A DNA stretch of 41,162 bases from assembly GCA_043822385.1 (NCBI GenBank), contig JBDRBT010000011.1, forward strand, positions 1 to 41,162, in the 5' to 3' direction. Shown here piece after piece: positions 16,978-25,701 of this stretch. Within the stretch, counting starts at the first letter, position 1, and each line of letters begins with the position of its first letter. Source of the DNA: JABWCK01 sp043822385 (GTDB taxonomy: Archaea; Micrarchaeota; Micrarchaeia; Norongarragalinales; Norongarragalinaceae). The notes below the pieces were generated by a model. It saw only the letters and a program-made list of their open reading frames with translations, did not search any database and was not told where the DNA came from. Both the position numbers and the translations under genes were made by a program.

Positions 16978-18123
16978 TCATTCCAAGCGCTTGTAGAACT
17001 CATTATAACTATTTGCAGTGTTTTCCCAAGTGAATTTTTTTTCAGCAACTTTACGTCCTAACAAACCCATTTTTCGCGATTTAGTGCTAGAAAATACTTC
17101 CAACAACCTCTCGCTTAAAGAAACAGCGTCCCTAAGCTCAACTAAAAAACCAGTTTTTCCATCAACAACTATTTCAGGAATACCACCAATGCGCGTTGCT
17201 ACAACAGGCTTGGCGTGCGCCATTGCTTCAACAAAAACCATGCCAAACGGCTCGTATAAAGAAGGCAAGCAAAAAACACTGCAAGCCGCGTAATAAGAAA
17301 GAAGTTCTTTTTCAGGAATTCTATTCGGTTCGAAAAACACTTTATTGCTTACGCCTAATTGTTCAGCATAAGCTTGCAAAGGCTTAAGCAAAGGACCCCT
17401 GCCAATCAAAACTAGAAAAGCCTTGGGTTCTTCCTTCAAAACTAATTGAAAAGCCTTCAATAAGTACTTCAAGCCTTTTTGTTCCATTAAACGAGAAACA
17501 CACAAAATCATTTTGTTGCCGAAAGTTTTTTTCTTATCTCCAACCGGATTCCGGGGATTGTATTTTTTTACGTCAACGCCGTTGTAAATAACTTGAAGCT
17601 TTGATGAATACTCGCGTGGAACCGTAACGTCAAGAGTATTCTGTGAAACGCCAGCTATTCGATCGCAATTCTTGAATACTATTCTGCCAAACAAGTCGTC
17701 GTACAAACCACCGAAAAAGTCAGTCTGAGCATCAATACCTTGAGGCCGGGCGTTATGCAGGGTTAAAGACAATTTTTTCCCCAGCAATTGTTTTACAACA
17801 AACACATCCATAAAATTGTAAGCAAAACGATTGTGAATATGCACTACGTCAGCATTCTTTGCTTCACGATGCAAATCAAACAAGTGAGTAGGGTTAATTG
17901 GAACTGGGGGAGGAATTGGTCTCGGCAAGTCTTGAAAAACAAAACCAGAACTACGAATCAACCTAACTCCGTCAACAACTTCTTCTTTCGGGGTGTTAGG
18001 TAAAGCTGAACTAAGAACGGTTACTTCGTGTTTCTTGGCTAAGCGAACGCAAACTTCACGCAAGTGTTTTTCAGTACCGCCTTGGTAAGGCGGGTAAAAC
18101 AAGTTAAGCATTAAAATTCGCAT
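16978..18123 (-). CDS. GT4-family glycosyltransferase
   Basis: This is a 381-residue GT-B enzyme. The N-terminus MRILMLNLFYPPYQGGTEKH has the glycine-rich acceptor loop. VIYNGVDVKKYNP (178-190), SRLMEQKGLKYL (210-221) and the EX7E motif E291-PFGMVFV-E299 mark the donor domain, followed by IGGIPEIVVDGKTGFLV. It resembles phosphatidylinositol mannosyltransferase or glycogen-synthase-like GT4s. Substrates are not decided by the sequence. It is the first of the three minus-strand glycosyltransferases and starts 6 nt after the UbiB-like gene. Confidence 0.9.
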   Translation of the reverse strand: MRILMLNLFYPPYQGGTEKHLREVCVRLAKKHEVTVLSSALPNTPKEEVVDGVRLIRSSGFVFQDLPRPIPPPVPINPTHLFDLHREAKNADVVHIHNRFAYNFMDVFVVKQLLGKKLSLTLHNARPQGIDAQTDFFGGLYDDLFGRIVFKNCDRIAGVSQNTLDVTVPREYSSKLQVIYNGVDVKKYNPRNPVGDKKKTFGNKMILCVSRLMEQKGLKYLLKAFQLVLKEEPKAFLVLIGRGPLLKPLQAYAEQLGVSNKVFFEPNRIPEKELLSYYAACSVFCLPSLYEPFGMVFVEAMAHAKPVVATRIGGIPEIVVDGKTGFLVELRDAVSLSERLLEVFSSTKSRKMGLLGRKVAEKKFTWENTANSYNEFYKRLE

Positions 18124-18129
18124 GCAAGT

Positions 18130-19782
18130 TCAAAACTCCTTACTCAACAAAATACTTACTATAAGCAAGAAACCAATGAAACCGGAAGCAAAAAAACCAA
18201 TCCAAGCAGTCCAAGACAAACCCAAAATAAGTGGTGGAACTTCTAGTTGCGCAAGGATTGAAGCACCCAAAAACAAGCCCGCAGTCATTACTGCTAGAGA
18301 AATCTTGTTTATTGCACGGTCAATCCTGAAAACGTTTTCTTCCAAACCCTTGTGGTCTAAACTAACTTCCAAATTACCTTTTTGTACTCTAGAAAGCAAG
18401 CCGGACAACTGCAACGGAAAACGCGCTACAGCTTCACTAACATCGCGAGCATTAAGCAACGAACGCTTTAAAACATTTGAAGGAGAATGCCTCTCCTGCA
18501 AAATACGGATAACGTAAGGCTTTGCTACGGGAATAGAATTAAACTCTGGATACAACTGTCTTCCAACTCCATCTAAAGTAACGAGCAAGCGGAATAACAA
18601 CAATAATTTAGGCTGCATCCTCACTTTATACTGGCGAGCCAGGGAAGTAATTTCCAAAAACACGTCCTCTAAACGAATTTGTTCTAAAGGGTAATCATAA
18701 TACTGGTCAATTAACTCGTCTACATCAGACTTAAACGCCTTCAAATCAATGTCAGGCGGCACCAAGCCAGTATCCAAGAAATACGTCACTAGCTTGTCGC
18801 TGTTCTTTTCAATCAATGAAATAAACAAGTCGCACAATTGTTCTCGCATTTCGTGATCCAAGTGCCCAACCATGCCGAAATCAACGATTCCAATAACGTT
18901 GTTCTTCAACACCATCAAGTTTCCAGCGTGAGGATCAGCTTGAAAGAACCCGTACTTTAAAACTTGCTTCATTACCAAGTTAGCTCCGCGTTCAACAACT
19001 AACTTCCTTATTTTCAAGGGCTGGCTAACAAAAGAAGTAATTTTCACGCCAGCTAAATACTCTAAAACCAGTACTTTCTTCGTCGTAAATTCAGGGTAAA
19101 CGCACGGAATCCTGACTTCCTTATCCTTCTCAAAATTTTTAGCAAATTTTTGCGCGTTTCTTAATTCATGCACGTAATCCATTTCCTTCCGTAGAGTTGA
19201 AGAAAACTGCCTCACGAAATCAACTGGTTGGTAATACTTTGCTTCAGCAAAATTAGCTTCAAGAAATCTAGCTATATCCAGCAAAATTTGCAAGTCTTCC
19301 TCAACTACTTCTTGAATTCCAGGCCTTTGTATTTTTATTACTACTTCAGTGCCGTTCATTAAAACTGCTTTATGCACTTGCCCAATGCTGGCTGCAGCAA
19401 TTGGTTTAGGATTGATTTTCTTGAAGACTTTCTTGTCACCGTACTCTTCTTTTAGTATTTGTTTTACTTCATCAAAAGAAAACTCAGGCACTTGATCCTG
19501 TAATTTAACTAACTCAGTAATAACGTCAGGCGGAAGCAAGTCAGCACGAGTTGAAAGAATTTGCCCGAACTTAATGAACGTTGGACCCAAGTCAGTTAAA
19601 ACCACACGTATTCTCTCGCCTAACGGCTTCTTTGGTTTTCTCGGAAACAAGTCTGACAAGAATTTTTTTACTCTACCTTCCTCAAGCCAGTCAACTACCT
19701 CGATAAAACCGTGCTTGGCTAGCACTCGATAAATTTCTTTCACTCTACCAAAATGCTTGTAACCAAGAGAAAAATAACTCAT
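18130..19782 (-). CDS. AarF/UbiB (ABC1) atypical kinase
   Basis: This 550-residue protein-kinase-like ATPase has the family's KxGQ motif (K71-FGQ) in LGPTFIKFGQILSTRADLLP, an Ala-rich nucleotide loop (AAASIGQVH, 129-137) and an ATP-binding Lys (VVIKIQRPG, K150). Further features are DPHAGNL and IVDFGMVGHL, and two C-terminal transmembrane helices (about 495-515 and 525-547). In bacteria and mitochondria the family supports quinone or lipid metabolism; the archaeal substrate is unknown. Its start overlaps the small coiled phasin-like gene by 4 nt. Confidence 0.93.
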   Translation of the reverse strand: MSYFSLGYKHFGRVKEIYRVLAKHGFIEVVDWLEEGRVKKFLSDLFPRKPKKPLGERIRVVLTDLGPTFIKFGQILSTRADLLPPDVITELVKLQDQVPEFSFDEVKQILKEEYGDKKVFKKINPKPIAAASIGQVHKAVLMNGTEVVIKIQRPGIQEVVEEDLQILLDIARFLEANFAEAKYYQPVDFVRQFSSTLRKEMDYVHELRNAQKFAKNFEKDKEVRIPCVYPEFTTKKVLVLEYLAGVKITSFVSQPLKIRKLVVERGANLVMKQVLKYGFFQADPHAGNLMVLKNNVIGIVDFGMVGHLDHEMREQLCDLFISLIEKNSDKLVTYFLDTGLVPPDIDLKAFKSDVDELIDQYYDYPLEQIRLEDVFLEITSLARQYKVRMQPKLLLLFRLLVTLDGVGRQLYPEFNSIPVAKPYVIRILQERHSPSNVLKRSLLNARDVSEAVARFPLQLSGLLSRVQKGNLEVSLDHKGLEENVFRIDRAINKISLAVMTAGLFLGASILAQLEVPPLILGLSWTAWIGFFASGFIGFLLIVSILLSKEF

Positions 19783-20042
19783 TTACGCTTTACCTTCTTC
19801 TTTGTTTTACGCTTTACTTTTTTCTTTACTCTCTTTTTTTCTTCCTTCAAACCGAACAAGTCAACAAACTTTTTTTCCTCGCTGCGCGCTTTACGCAAAA
19901 CAATTGACACGAAAGCACGCCCCTCATCCTCGCTTAAAGCATTAACATCAATCAACTCGTCAACAAACGCGTCTAGCTTCTTCTTAGTTAACACTAAGGA
20001 ACCTAGAGATAAGTACGCTAGTTTCTCTAGCTTGCTCGCCAT
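19779..20042 (-). CDS. Phasin-like helical protein with Lys-rich tail
   Basis: The 87-residue protein has a pattern (SLGSLVLTKKKLDAFVDEL ... LSEDEGRAFVSIVLRKARSEEK) like small bacterial phasin-type proteins: a helix with small residues, then an amphipathic helical hairpin. It ends in a long Lys/Arg tail (from about residue 66). It directly precedes and overlaps the UbiB-like gene, so a shared role at the membrane is likely. Homology is judged by eye only. Confidence 0.65.
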   Translation of the reverse strand: MASKLEKLAYLSLGSLVLTKKKLDAFVDELIDVNALSEDEGRAFVSIVLRKARSEEKKFVDLFGLKEEKKRVKKKVKRKTKKKVKRK

Positions 20043-20076
20043 AAGAAAACAACCGCATTATTCAATAAAAACAGTA

Positions 20077-21330
20077 TCATACAGAGAATGAATCGCCTGT
20101 CGAAGGCGCAGTAGCGTCAAAGCCTTGTTCACGCAAGTCTTTCGCGAAAGCAGTGCATTCCTCGCCGTGAATTAAAAACACTTTCTCTGGATTAATTTTT
20201 TTAACCGCTTTAATCAAGTCACTCCTGCCTGCGTGCGCACTAAAATCAAATTGTTTTACAGGTAAATTAACTTCCTCACGGTAACGACCGAAATCAAGAG
20301 GCAACCCCTTCAAGTACCGGTCGCCGTTAGTTCCAGCCACTTGGTAACCAGTCAAAAACACTTTAGCTTCCTGGTTCTTTAATTGCTGCAAGTAATACAA
20401 CACGGGCCCGCCGTCAAGCATTCCTGCAGTAGTAATTATTATCGAGTTGCTTTTAGCAATCTTTTTTCGCATGAGCTTGTTTTCAACGCGAGTAGTAAAC
20501 CCAAGTGCTCTTTCAAAAGCCTTGAAGTCACGAAAATAGGAAGGAAATTCAAGCAAAACATCATTCACTCTCTGGCCCATTCCGTCAACGTAAACATCAG
20601 CAATCGCGTGCCTAGAAAACAACTCCATTACTTCCTGCGTGCGACCAATAGCAAAACAAGGAAGCAAAGCAGTACCGCCAGCATCTATTACGTCAGTAAC
20701 GCTTTCAACAAAGCTTTTTTCCAAATCTTTTCTTTTAGGATGGTCCTTGAAAGCGTAAGTACTCTCCATAATCAAAACATCAGCTTCATCCGGAAGAACA
20801 GCCGACTTATTGAAAACGGTTTCCGCAAGCCTGAAGTCGCCAGTGTAAAACAACTTTTTTCCTCCAGACTCTAGTTCTACCCCTGCACTACCCGCAATGT
20901 GGCCTGCGTCACGCAAAGAAAACTTTGTTCCGTCAAAAAACTCGTATTCCTGGTCGAAAGCCAAGGAAACCATTTTATGAATTGCTTTATTCAAATTGCC
21001 GCGAGTATAAGGCAAAGGCACGTTATTAAAATTAGAAACTTTCACGCTGTCTTCTAAAAGCATGGAAACCAAGGGAACAGTAGGGAAAGTACAGAACACA
21101 GGGGGATTATTGTGTTTGAATAACAAGGGGATAGCGCCAGAGTGATCCAAGTGAGCGTGAGTAATAATGCAAGCATCAAAATGCGTGTTGTGAAACAAGG
21201 GGGTTTCAAGCTTGCTGTTGAACTTTACGCCACAATCAAGCAAGAGGCGGATTGAATCAGTACGCACGGCAACACTACTCCTGCCGACTTCATTGCAAGC
21301 GCCTAGAAAAGATAATTCCAATAAAATCAA
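20077..21330 (-). CDS. Beta-CASP metallo-beta-lactamase ribonuclease (CPSF/RNase J-like)
   Basis: The 417-residue protein has an MBL core (LSFLGACNEVGRSSV, then THAHLDHSG with H58-A-H60-L-D62-H63, RDAGHIAGSAG and YTGDF). A beta-CASP insertion includes ALLPCFAIGRTQEVMEL. The C-terminal metal motifs are QFDFSAHAGR and IHGE. There is no N-terminal KH domain, so it fits the shorter archaeal aCPSF2-like group or aRNase J rather than aCPSF1. RNA endo- or exonuclease activity is expected. No in-frame ATG exists near the N-terminus: TTG 21330 or TTG 21321 (giving MELSFLGA) is the start, with a TATA-like TTAAAA about 25 nt upstream. Confidence 0.9.
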   Translation of the reverse strand: MILLELSFLGACNEVGRSSVAVRTDSIRLLLDCGVKFNSKLETPLFHNTHFDACIITHAHLDHSGAIPLLFKHNNPPVFCTFPTVPLVSMLLEDSVKVSNFNNVPLPYTRGNLNKAIHKMVSLAFDQEYEFFDGTKFSLRDAGHIAGSAGVELESGGKKLFYTGDFRLAETVFNKSAVLPDEADVLIMESTYAFKDHPKRKDLEKSFVESVTDVIDAGGTALLPCFAIGRTQEVMELFSRHAIADVYVDGMGQRVNDVLLEFPSYFRDFKAFERALGFTTRVENKLMRKKIAKSNSIIITTAGMLDGGPVLYYLQQLKNQEAKVFLTGYQVAGTNGDRYLKGLPLDFGRYREEVNLPVKQFDFSAHAGRSDLIKAVKKINPEKVFLIHGEECTAFAKDLREQGFDATAPSTGDSFSV

Positions 21331-21404
21331 GGATAATAACTCGCTGAAAGCTTTTAACGCTTGCCCAAGAAAAGCAATTTATTTACGTAAAGAATAATGT
21401 AATC

Positions 21405-22034
21405 ATGCTATTCAACCACGAAAAAACAATGCTTTTACTAAAAAAGTACGGAATTAAGACCGGCAAGCAATACAACTGCAAAAACCTTGAAGACGCAGTA
21501 AAAAAAGCAAGCAAACTAAAACCCCCATTAGTACTTAAAGTCCTAGCTGAAAACGTGTTTCACAAAACTGAAAAAAAACTAATTGCTCTAGACTTGCATG
21601 ACGAAAACGACTTAGTAAAAGCTTTCCACAGACTTGACAAGAACTCTATTGGGTTAAAACAAAAAAGCTTCCTCCTTCAAGAAGAACTCAAGGGAGCAGA
21701 ATTAATAGTCGGCGCTAGAAAAGACCCTTCATTCGGCAATATTGTGCTCTATGGTTCGGGGGGAATATTCGCTGAATTATTCAAAGACACGGCAATAATG
21801 CTTTCACCAATAACTCGCAGTGAAGCAACTAAAATGATTTCAAGCACTAAATCCTGTGCTTTCTTCGGTGAAGGATTCCGTGGAAGAAAAGCCAGCAGAG
21901 AAAAAGTAATAGAATTACTGTTAAAAACAAGTAAAATGATTGAAAAAGAACGCATTGAATCAATAGACTTCAACCCAGTAATAGCAACCCAGGAAGAAGC
22001 ACTTATTGTAGACGCGAAAATAGTGAAAAAATGA
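21405..22034 (+). CDS. acdB: ADP-forming acyl-CoA synthetase, beta subunit (ATP-grasp)
   Basis: This 209-residue ATP-grasp subunit of ADP-forming acetate/acyl-CoA synthetase makes ATP from acyl-CoA, ADP and phosphate in fermenting archaea. Visible landmarks are PLVLKVLAENVFHKTEKKLI (the HKT/HKS segment with the second phospho-His, H53), ELIVGARKDPSFGNIVLYGSGG (nucleotide-binding glycines) and the C-terminal SIDFNPVI. It is slightly shorter than usual, and the Gly-Gly that normally follows the HKS/D motif is missing. It overlaps the alpha subunit by 4 nt. Confidence 0.9.
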   Translation: MLFNHEKTMLLLKKYGIKTGKQYNCKNLEDAVKKASKLKPPLVLKVLAENVFHKTEKKLIALDLHDENDLVKAFHRLDKNSIGLKQKSFLLQEELKGAELIVGARKDPSFGNIVLYGSGGIFAELFKDTAIMLSPITRSEATKMISSTKSCAFFGEGFRGRKASREKVIELLLKTSKMIEKERIESIDFNPVIATQEEALIVDAKIVKK

Positions 22035-23413
22035 AAAACTTACGTTACTTACTTGAGCCTGAAAGCGTCGCGGTAATAGGCGCTTCAAGAGACATTAACA
22101 GCGTAGGCTACGGAATTTTAAAGGGACTAACTCACGGTTGCGTTCTTCCGTCTCCTTACGCCAAAAAATTCGCTGGAAAAGTATACCCCGTAAACCCTAA
22201 CGCAACAGAAATACTAGGCTTGCCTTGCTTCAAAAGCATTCTTGAAGTAAAAGAAAGCATTGACTTAGCGGTAATAGCAATTCCAGCTGAATTAGTCCTG
22301 CAAGCAGTAAAAGAATGCGCGAAAAAGAAAGTAAAAGCAATAATAATTGTTTCCGCAGGATTTGGGGAAATGGGCGTTAAAGGCACTAAAATGCAGGAAG
22401 AAATAAAAACGCTAACCAAAAAAAATAAAATTCCCTTGCTTGGACCAAATTCACTGGGTTTAATGAACCTAGAAAAAAACTTGAATGCTTCCTTTGCTTT
22501 AAGCACGCCCCCACTAGGAAACGTAGTATTCCTTACTCAAAGCGGGGCTCTAGCAGATAGCATTATCGATTGGGCGCTGCAAGAAATTTATTCTTTCCAG
22601 TCAATAATTAGTTTAGGCAACAAAGCAGATTTGAATGAATCAGACTTTATTGATTGGTATTCAAAAAACAAGAAAACTAAAGCAATAACGTTGTACTTGG
22701 AAAGCGTTTCACAAGGAAGAACCTTTTTCGAATCAATAAAAAACTGTGTTGAAAAAGGAAAACAAGTAATCGTGTTAAAAGGAGGCAGAACAAACGCGGG
22801 CTTGCAAGCCGCGTCTTCCCACACAGGCGCTTTATCCGGAGACTACGAAGTGTTTAAAGCAGCAGTAAAACAAGCAGGCGGAATAAACGCGGATACTCTT
22901 GAAGAATTATTTAATTTAGCTAAAGCTTTTTCAATGCAACCGAAAGCAAAAGGAAAAAACGTAGCAATAATAACTAACGGCGGGGGAGCGGGGGTACTAA
23001 CGAGTGATTACTGCGAAAAACACTCGCTGAACATAGTGCCGTTAACAGAAAAAACAATTAAAACCATGGATGAAAGTAAAGTAATGAATCCAGCTTACTC
23101 ACGTAGAAACCCGCTTGACTTAGTTGGCGATGCATTACCTGAACGCTTTGACGTTGCGTTAAACGCAGTGTTAAAACAAGAAGACGTTGACTCTTGCATA
23201 GTTATTCAAACCCTGCAGACAATGACTGACGCCTTGAATGACGCTAGAATGGTGGTTAAAGCAAAGAAATACGGCAAACCAATAGCAACCGTATTCATGG
23301 GTGGCAAGTACACTAGGGAAGCAGTATTGCTTTTAACCAAGAACAATGTACCTAATTATAACGATCCGGAGAAAGCAGTGAAAGCAATAGCTGCGTTGAG
23401 TGGATGCAAATGA
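22031..23413 (+). CDS. acdA: ADP-forming acyl-CoA synthetase, alpha subunit
   Basis: The 460-residue CoA-binding and ligase subunit has an N-terminal CoA-binding Rossmann domain (ESVAVIGASRDINSVGYGIL, then GKVYPVNPNA), a succinyl-CoA-synthetase-like flavodoxin domain (LLGPNSLGLMN, LTQSGALADS) and ASSHTGALSGDY, whose H264 is the phosphorylated His. A third domain follows (AIITNGGGAGVLTSDYCE). With the beta subunit it would carry out substrate-level phosphorylation from acetyl- or other acyl-CoA. Subunits are encoded separately, beta first, in one operon that continues into a CorA-like gene. Confidence 0.93.
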   Translation: MKNLRYLLEPESVAVIGASRDINSVGYGILKGLTHGCVLPSPYAKKFAGKVYPVNPNATEILGLPCFKSILEVKESIDLAVIAIPAELVLQAVKECAKKKVKAIIIVSAGFGEMGVKGTKMQEEIKTLTKKNKIPLLGPNSLGLMNLEKNLNASFALSTPPLGNVVFLTQSGALADSIIDWALQEIYSFQSIISLGNKADLNESDFIDWYSKNKKTKAITLYLESVSQGRTFFESIKNCVEKGKQVIVLKGGRTNAGLQAASSHTGALSGDYEVFKAAVKQAGGINADTLEELFNLAKAFSMQPKAKGKNVAIITNGGGAGVLTSDYCEKHSLNIVPLTEKTIKTMDESKVMNPAYSRRNPLDLVGDALPERFDVALNAVLKQEDVDSCIVIQTLQTMTDALNDARMVVKAKKYGKPIATVFMGGKYTREAVLLLTKNNVPNYNDPEKAVKAIAALSGCK

Positions 23414-24252
23414 TAAAAACTTTTACTGATTACGAAGAGTTTAAGAAAGAAGTAGAGAAAACAAAGCTACCTATAACCATTGACGAATTGAAAAACGTTT
23501 CAGTAGGCTTCCTTGAAGAATACGAAGAATTCGTCGTTATAAGTTTGCCTAGTTACTCTGACTCGCCGTTAAACATTTTATTGCTGTCGAAAAACGAGAA
23601 TTACTCGATAACTTCTAAAACAATCGATCAAGCGTCACTAAAACAATTCAAACTCCTTGCAAACAAGCAATTCGGTGAAAGCACTTCCCTTTCTTTCTTG
23701 GTTTTCAGGAATATTCTAGCTAATTACGCGGAAAAATTCTCTAAACTAGCTTACGAAATCGAGCAGCATGAAGAAAACCTTGATTTAGAAAGCTTAGAGG
23801 AAGCAAACAACGGCTTGCGCCGCTTGACAAACAGAGTAGAAGACTTGCTTGACATTGCAATAAGCGTTGAAGAAAACAAAATCAGGCAAATTAAAACGAA
23901 TTACTTGCGATACGATTACGACGTGCTTCTAGCTAAAATACAAAACTTGCTTGACAGGTGCAGGAACCACTTAAACCAATTAAGGGACTTGCGTGAAACA
24001 ATTCAAATTCAAGCACAAAGCAAGTTAAGTTCAAGCATCGAAAAACTAACTGTAATTACTATATTCTTGACGGTAATTTCGGTAGTAATAGCCATACCAA
24101 ATACAGTGGGAACTATTTTCGGGGTACCAAGCATTTCCGAAATCGTTGAAGCACAAACAGTAATAGAAATACTCGGGATTTCACTTGTTTTATCAGTAGT
24201 TTGGGGTATTTACTACTGGAACAAGAAAATAAAAGCAAACAAGATTCGTTAA
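23404..24252 (+). CDS. CorA-like two-helix membrane protein with variant loop
   Basis: The 282-residue protein has the CorA architecture: a soluble N-terminal domain, a long helical stalk (about 100-210) and two C-terminal transmembrane helices (about 215-231 and 253-272). The GMN selectivity motif of true CorA channels is absent; the loop reads PNTVGTIFGVP (232-242), a form found in some divergent CorA-like proteins. It may transport another cation or be regulatory. The start is ATG 23404, overlapping the acdA stop, or ATG 23410. It shares the operon with the acyl-CoA synthetase. Confidence 0.8.
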   Translation: MQMIKTFTDYEEFKKEVEKTKLPITIDELKNVSVGFLEEYEEFVVISLPSYSDSPLNILLLSKNENYSITSKTIDQASLKQFKLLANKQFGESTSLSFLVFRNILANYAEKFSKLAYEIEQHEENLDLESLEEANNGLRRLTNRVEDLLDIAISVEENKIRQIKTNYLRYDYDVLLAKIQNLLDRCRNHLNQLRDLRETIQIQAQSKLSSSIEKLTVITIFLTVISVVIAIPNTVGTIFGVPSISEIVEAQTVIEILGISLVLSVVWGIYYWNKKIKANKIR

Positions 24253-24253
24253 A

Positions 24254-24685
24254 ATGAAAGAAATATTAAACGACTGGCTGGTTCTCTCTCTTCTAGCTGC
24301 AGTATCAATCGGGTTCCTTAACTTGACGATACAAAGCTTAGGTAAAGAAATAGATAAAACGCACTTCAGACTAGAGGAACTCCTGCCGTTAATACTACTT
24401 TTACTAGCAATACTTGCTTTAGCATACTTGGGTTTTTACCATAAAACAATCACTCAAAAAATGCTTATTTTAATAATAGCCGCAGGAATATTCTCAATAA
24501 TCACGGGGTTACTAGCTTTACGCGCTTTAACAACAGGTAAAGCAGTTAATGCAGCTGCAATGTTCAACTTAAACGTAATAGTAATACTACTCGTCACGGT
24601 TTTGTTCTTTGGAGAAAAAATAAGCGTGAAAGAACTAGCAGGAATACTGCTAGCAACAATCGGCGTGGTATTAATAGCGATTTAA
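24254..24685 (+). CDS. Half-size EamA/DMT-type membrane protein
   Basis: The 143-residue protein contains about five transmembrane helices and ends in the EamA repeat signature (NLNVIVILLVTVLFFGEKIS, then VKELAGILLATIGVVLI). It equals one half of a ten-helix drug/metabolite transporter and would have to dimerise, as small multidrug resistance proteins do. The substrate is unknown. It begins 1 nt after the CorA-like stop codon, and its TAA lies in a TTAA shared with the convergent prefoldin gene. Confidence 0.82.
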   Translation: MKEILNDWLVLSLLAAVSIGFLNLTIQSLGKEIDKTHFRLEELLPLILLLLAILALAYLGFYHKTITQKMLILIIAAGIFSIITGLLALRALTTGKAVNAAAMFNLNVIVILLVTVLFFGEKISVKELAGILLATIGVVLIAI

Positions 24686-25011
24686 GAACTCACGGCCGTA
24701 TCGCCACCAGCAGGCTCGATTTTCTTTCTTAATTCCTCAAATTCTTTAATTAATGACGCTTCTTGAGTTTCAAGCGCTTTCAACCTAACGTCAACAGTTT
24801 CCTTTTCTTCAGTCAACTGGTTCTTCAAGTCAGGCACTTTCTTTTCAACCATTATACTACCCGCAACCCTGAAAGCAACTGACGCTCCCTCTAACTCTTT
24901 CAAAGCCCGGTCTATTTCAGATTGTTGCAACTGCAATTGTTGTTTTTGCATTACTATAAACTGCAGTCTTTGTTGTAGTTTCTGTGCTTGCACTAAATTT
25001 TGTTCATCCAT
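24682..25011 (-). CDS. pfdB: Prefoldin subunit beta
   Basis: The 109-residue protein has two long coiled-coil helices flanking a beta hairpin (VAFRVAGSIMVEKKVPDLKN), the layout of the beta class of prefoldin. Four beta and two alpha subunits form the jellyfish-shaped chaperone that hands unfolded protein to the thermosome. The N-terminal helix is Gln-rich. It is the last gene of the Brix-Pcc1-prefoldin unit, a neighbourhood conserved in many archaea. Confidence 0.92.
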   Translation of the reverse strand: MDEQNLVQAQKLQQRLQFIVMQKQQLQLQQSEIDRALKELEGASVAFRVAGSIMVEKKVPDLKNQLTEEKETVDVRLKALETQEASLIKEFEELRKKIEPAGGDTAVSS

Positions 25012-25027
25012 TTTTCAAACCCCTCTT

Positions 25028-25255
25028 TTAAACAAAGTTAATTGAATCCATAAATAATTTCAAGTCTCTGAACAACGTGGTAGTTAATGCTCTTAATGCA
25101 GTGAAGTTTTTTGCTTCAACAGTAAAAACAAGAATTTTTCCTTTCTGCACTCCGGTTACTACCGCGTTCTTCGACTCATTCTTTTTCCCAATCACTCTTA
25201 ATGCTTTCAATGCTAAATCGCTTGAATTAAAATCAATTTCAATTACTGCCTTCAC
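25028..25255 (-). CDS. pcc1: KEOPS complex subunit Pcc1
   Basis: This 75-residue protein has the Pcc1 fold pattern: an N-terminal MKAVIEIDF strand, a helix (LALKALRVIGKKNESKN), strands (ILVFTVEAKN) and the signature FTALRALTTTLFRDLKLF. Pcc1 dimerises the KEOPS complex, which makes t6A at position 37 of ANN-decoding tRNAs. The start overlaps the Brix gene by 4 nt. The rpl37ae and rpoP genes that often accompany this cluster in archaea are not here. Confidence 0.85.
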   Translation of the reverse strand: MKAVIEIDFNSSDLALKALRVIGKKNESKNAVVTGVQKGKILVFTVEAKNFTALRALTTTLFRDLKLFMDSINFV

Positions 25256-25701
25256 TTTAAAACCAACTCCGGCCCAACTACCTCGCCGTCTTGTTCAAAC
25301 CAAATTTTTTCTTTCGAAAAAAAAGCCTTGCAATAATTTTCTTCAAAAACACAATTAAACAACTCAACAAATTTCTTGCCTGCAACATCAACCGCAATCA
25401 ATTCAGGATTACCCTTAACGCGTTTCGCGGAATCATGAAAACGAACGTTCTTCAAGAAAATCACTGGTTCAAGCCACTTTTCCTGCAAGAAATTAAGCGA
25501 CTCGGGGTTTCCATGCGTCTCGTAAACCACTAGGATGCGAAGAAACCCTTTTTTTTCAGCGCGCGCTATTACTTCCTCAATACTGCGCTTGCCTCGGTTT
25601 TCGTATTCTGCACCAAAAATGCGTTCAAACCACTTGCATAACCGTCTCGTTAACACTGACGGTTTGCGGGACGTTGAAACGTAAAAACACATTTTCTTCA
25701 C
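25252..25701 (-). CDS. Brix-domain ribosome biogenesis protein
   Basis: The 149-residue protein matches the archaeal single Brix-domain family related to Imp4/Rpf. Its N-terminus FYVSTSRKPSVLTRRLCKWF is the hallmark, followed by NRGKRSIEEVIARAEKKG and ILVVYETHGNPESLNF. It is expected to bind pre-rRNA during ribosome assembly. The GTG start (25701) follows the TAA of the arrestin-like gene directly, with an ATG three codons later, so translation is coupled. Confidence 0.88.
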   Translation of the reverse strand: MKKMCFYVSTSRKPSVLTRRLCKWFERIFGAEYENRGKRSIEEVIARAEKKGFLRILVVYETHGNPESLNFLQEKWLEPVIFLKNVRFHDSAKRVKGNPELIAVDVAGKKFVELFNCVFEENYCKAFFSKEKIWFEQDGEVVGPELVLK

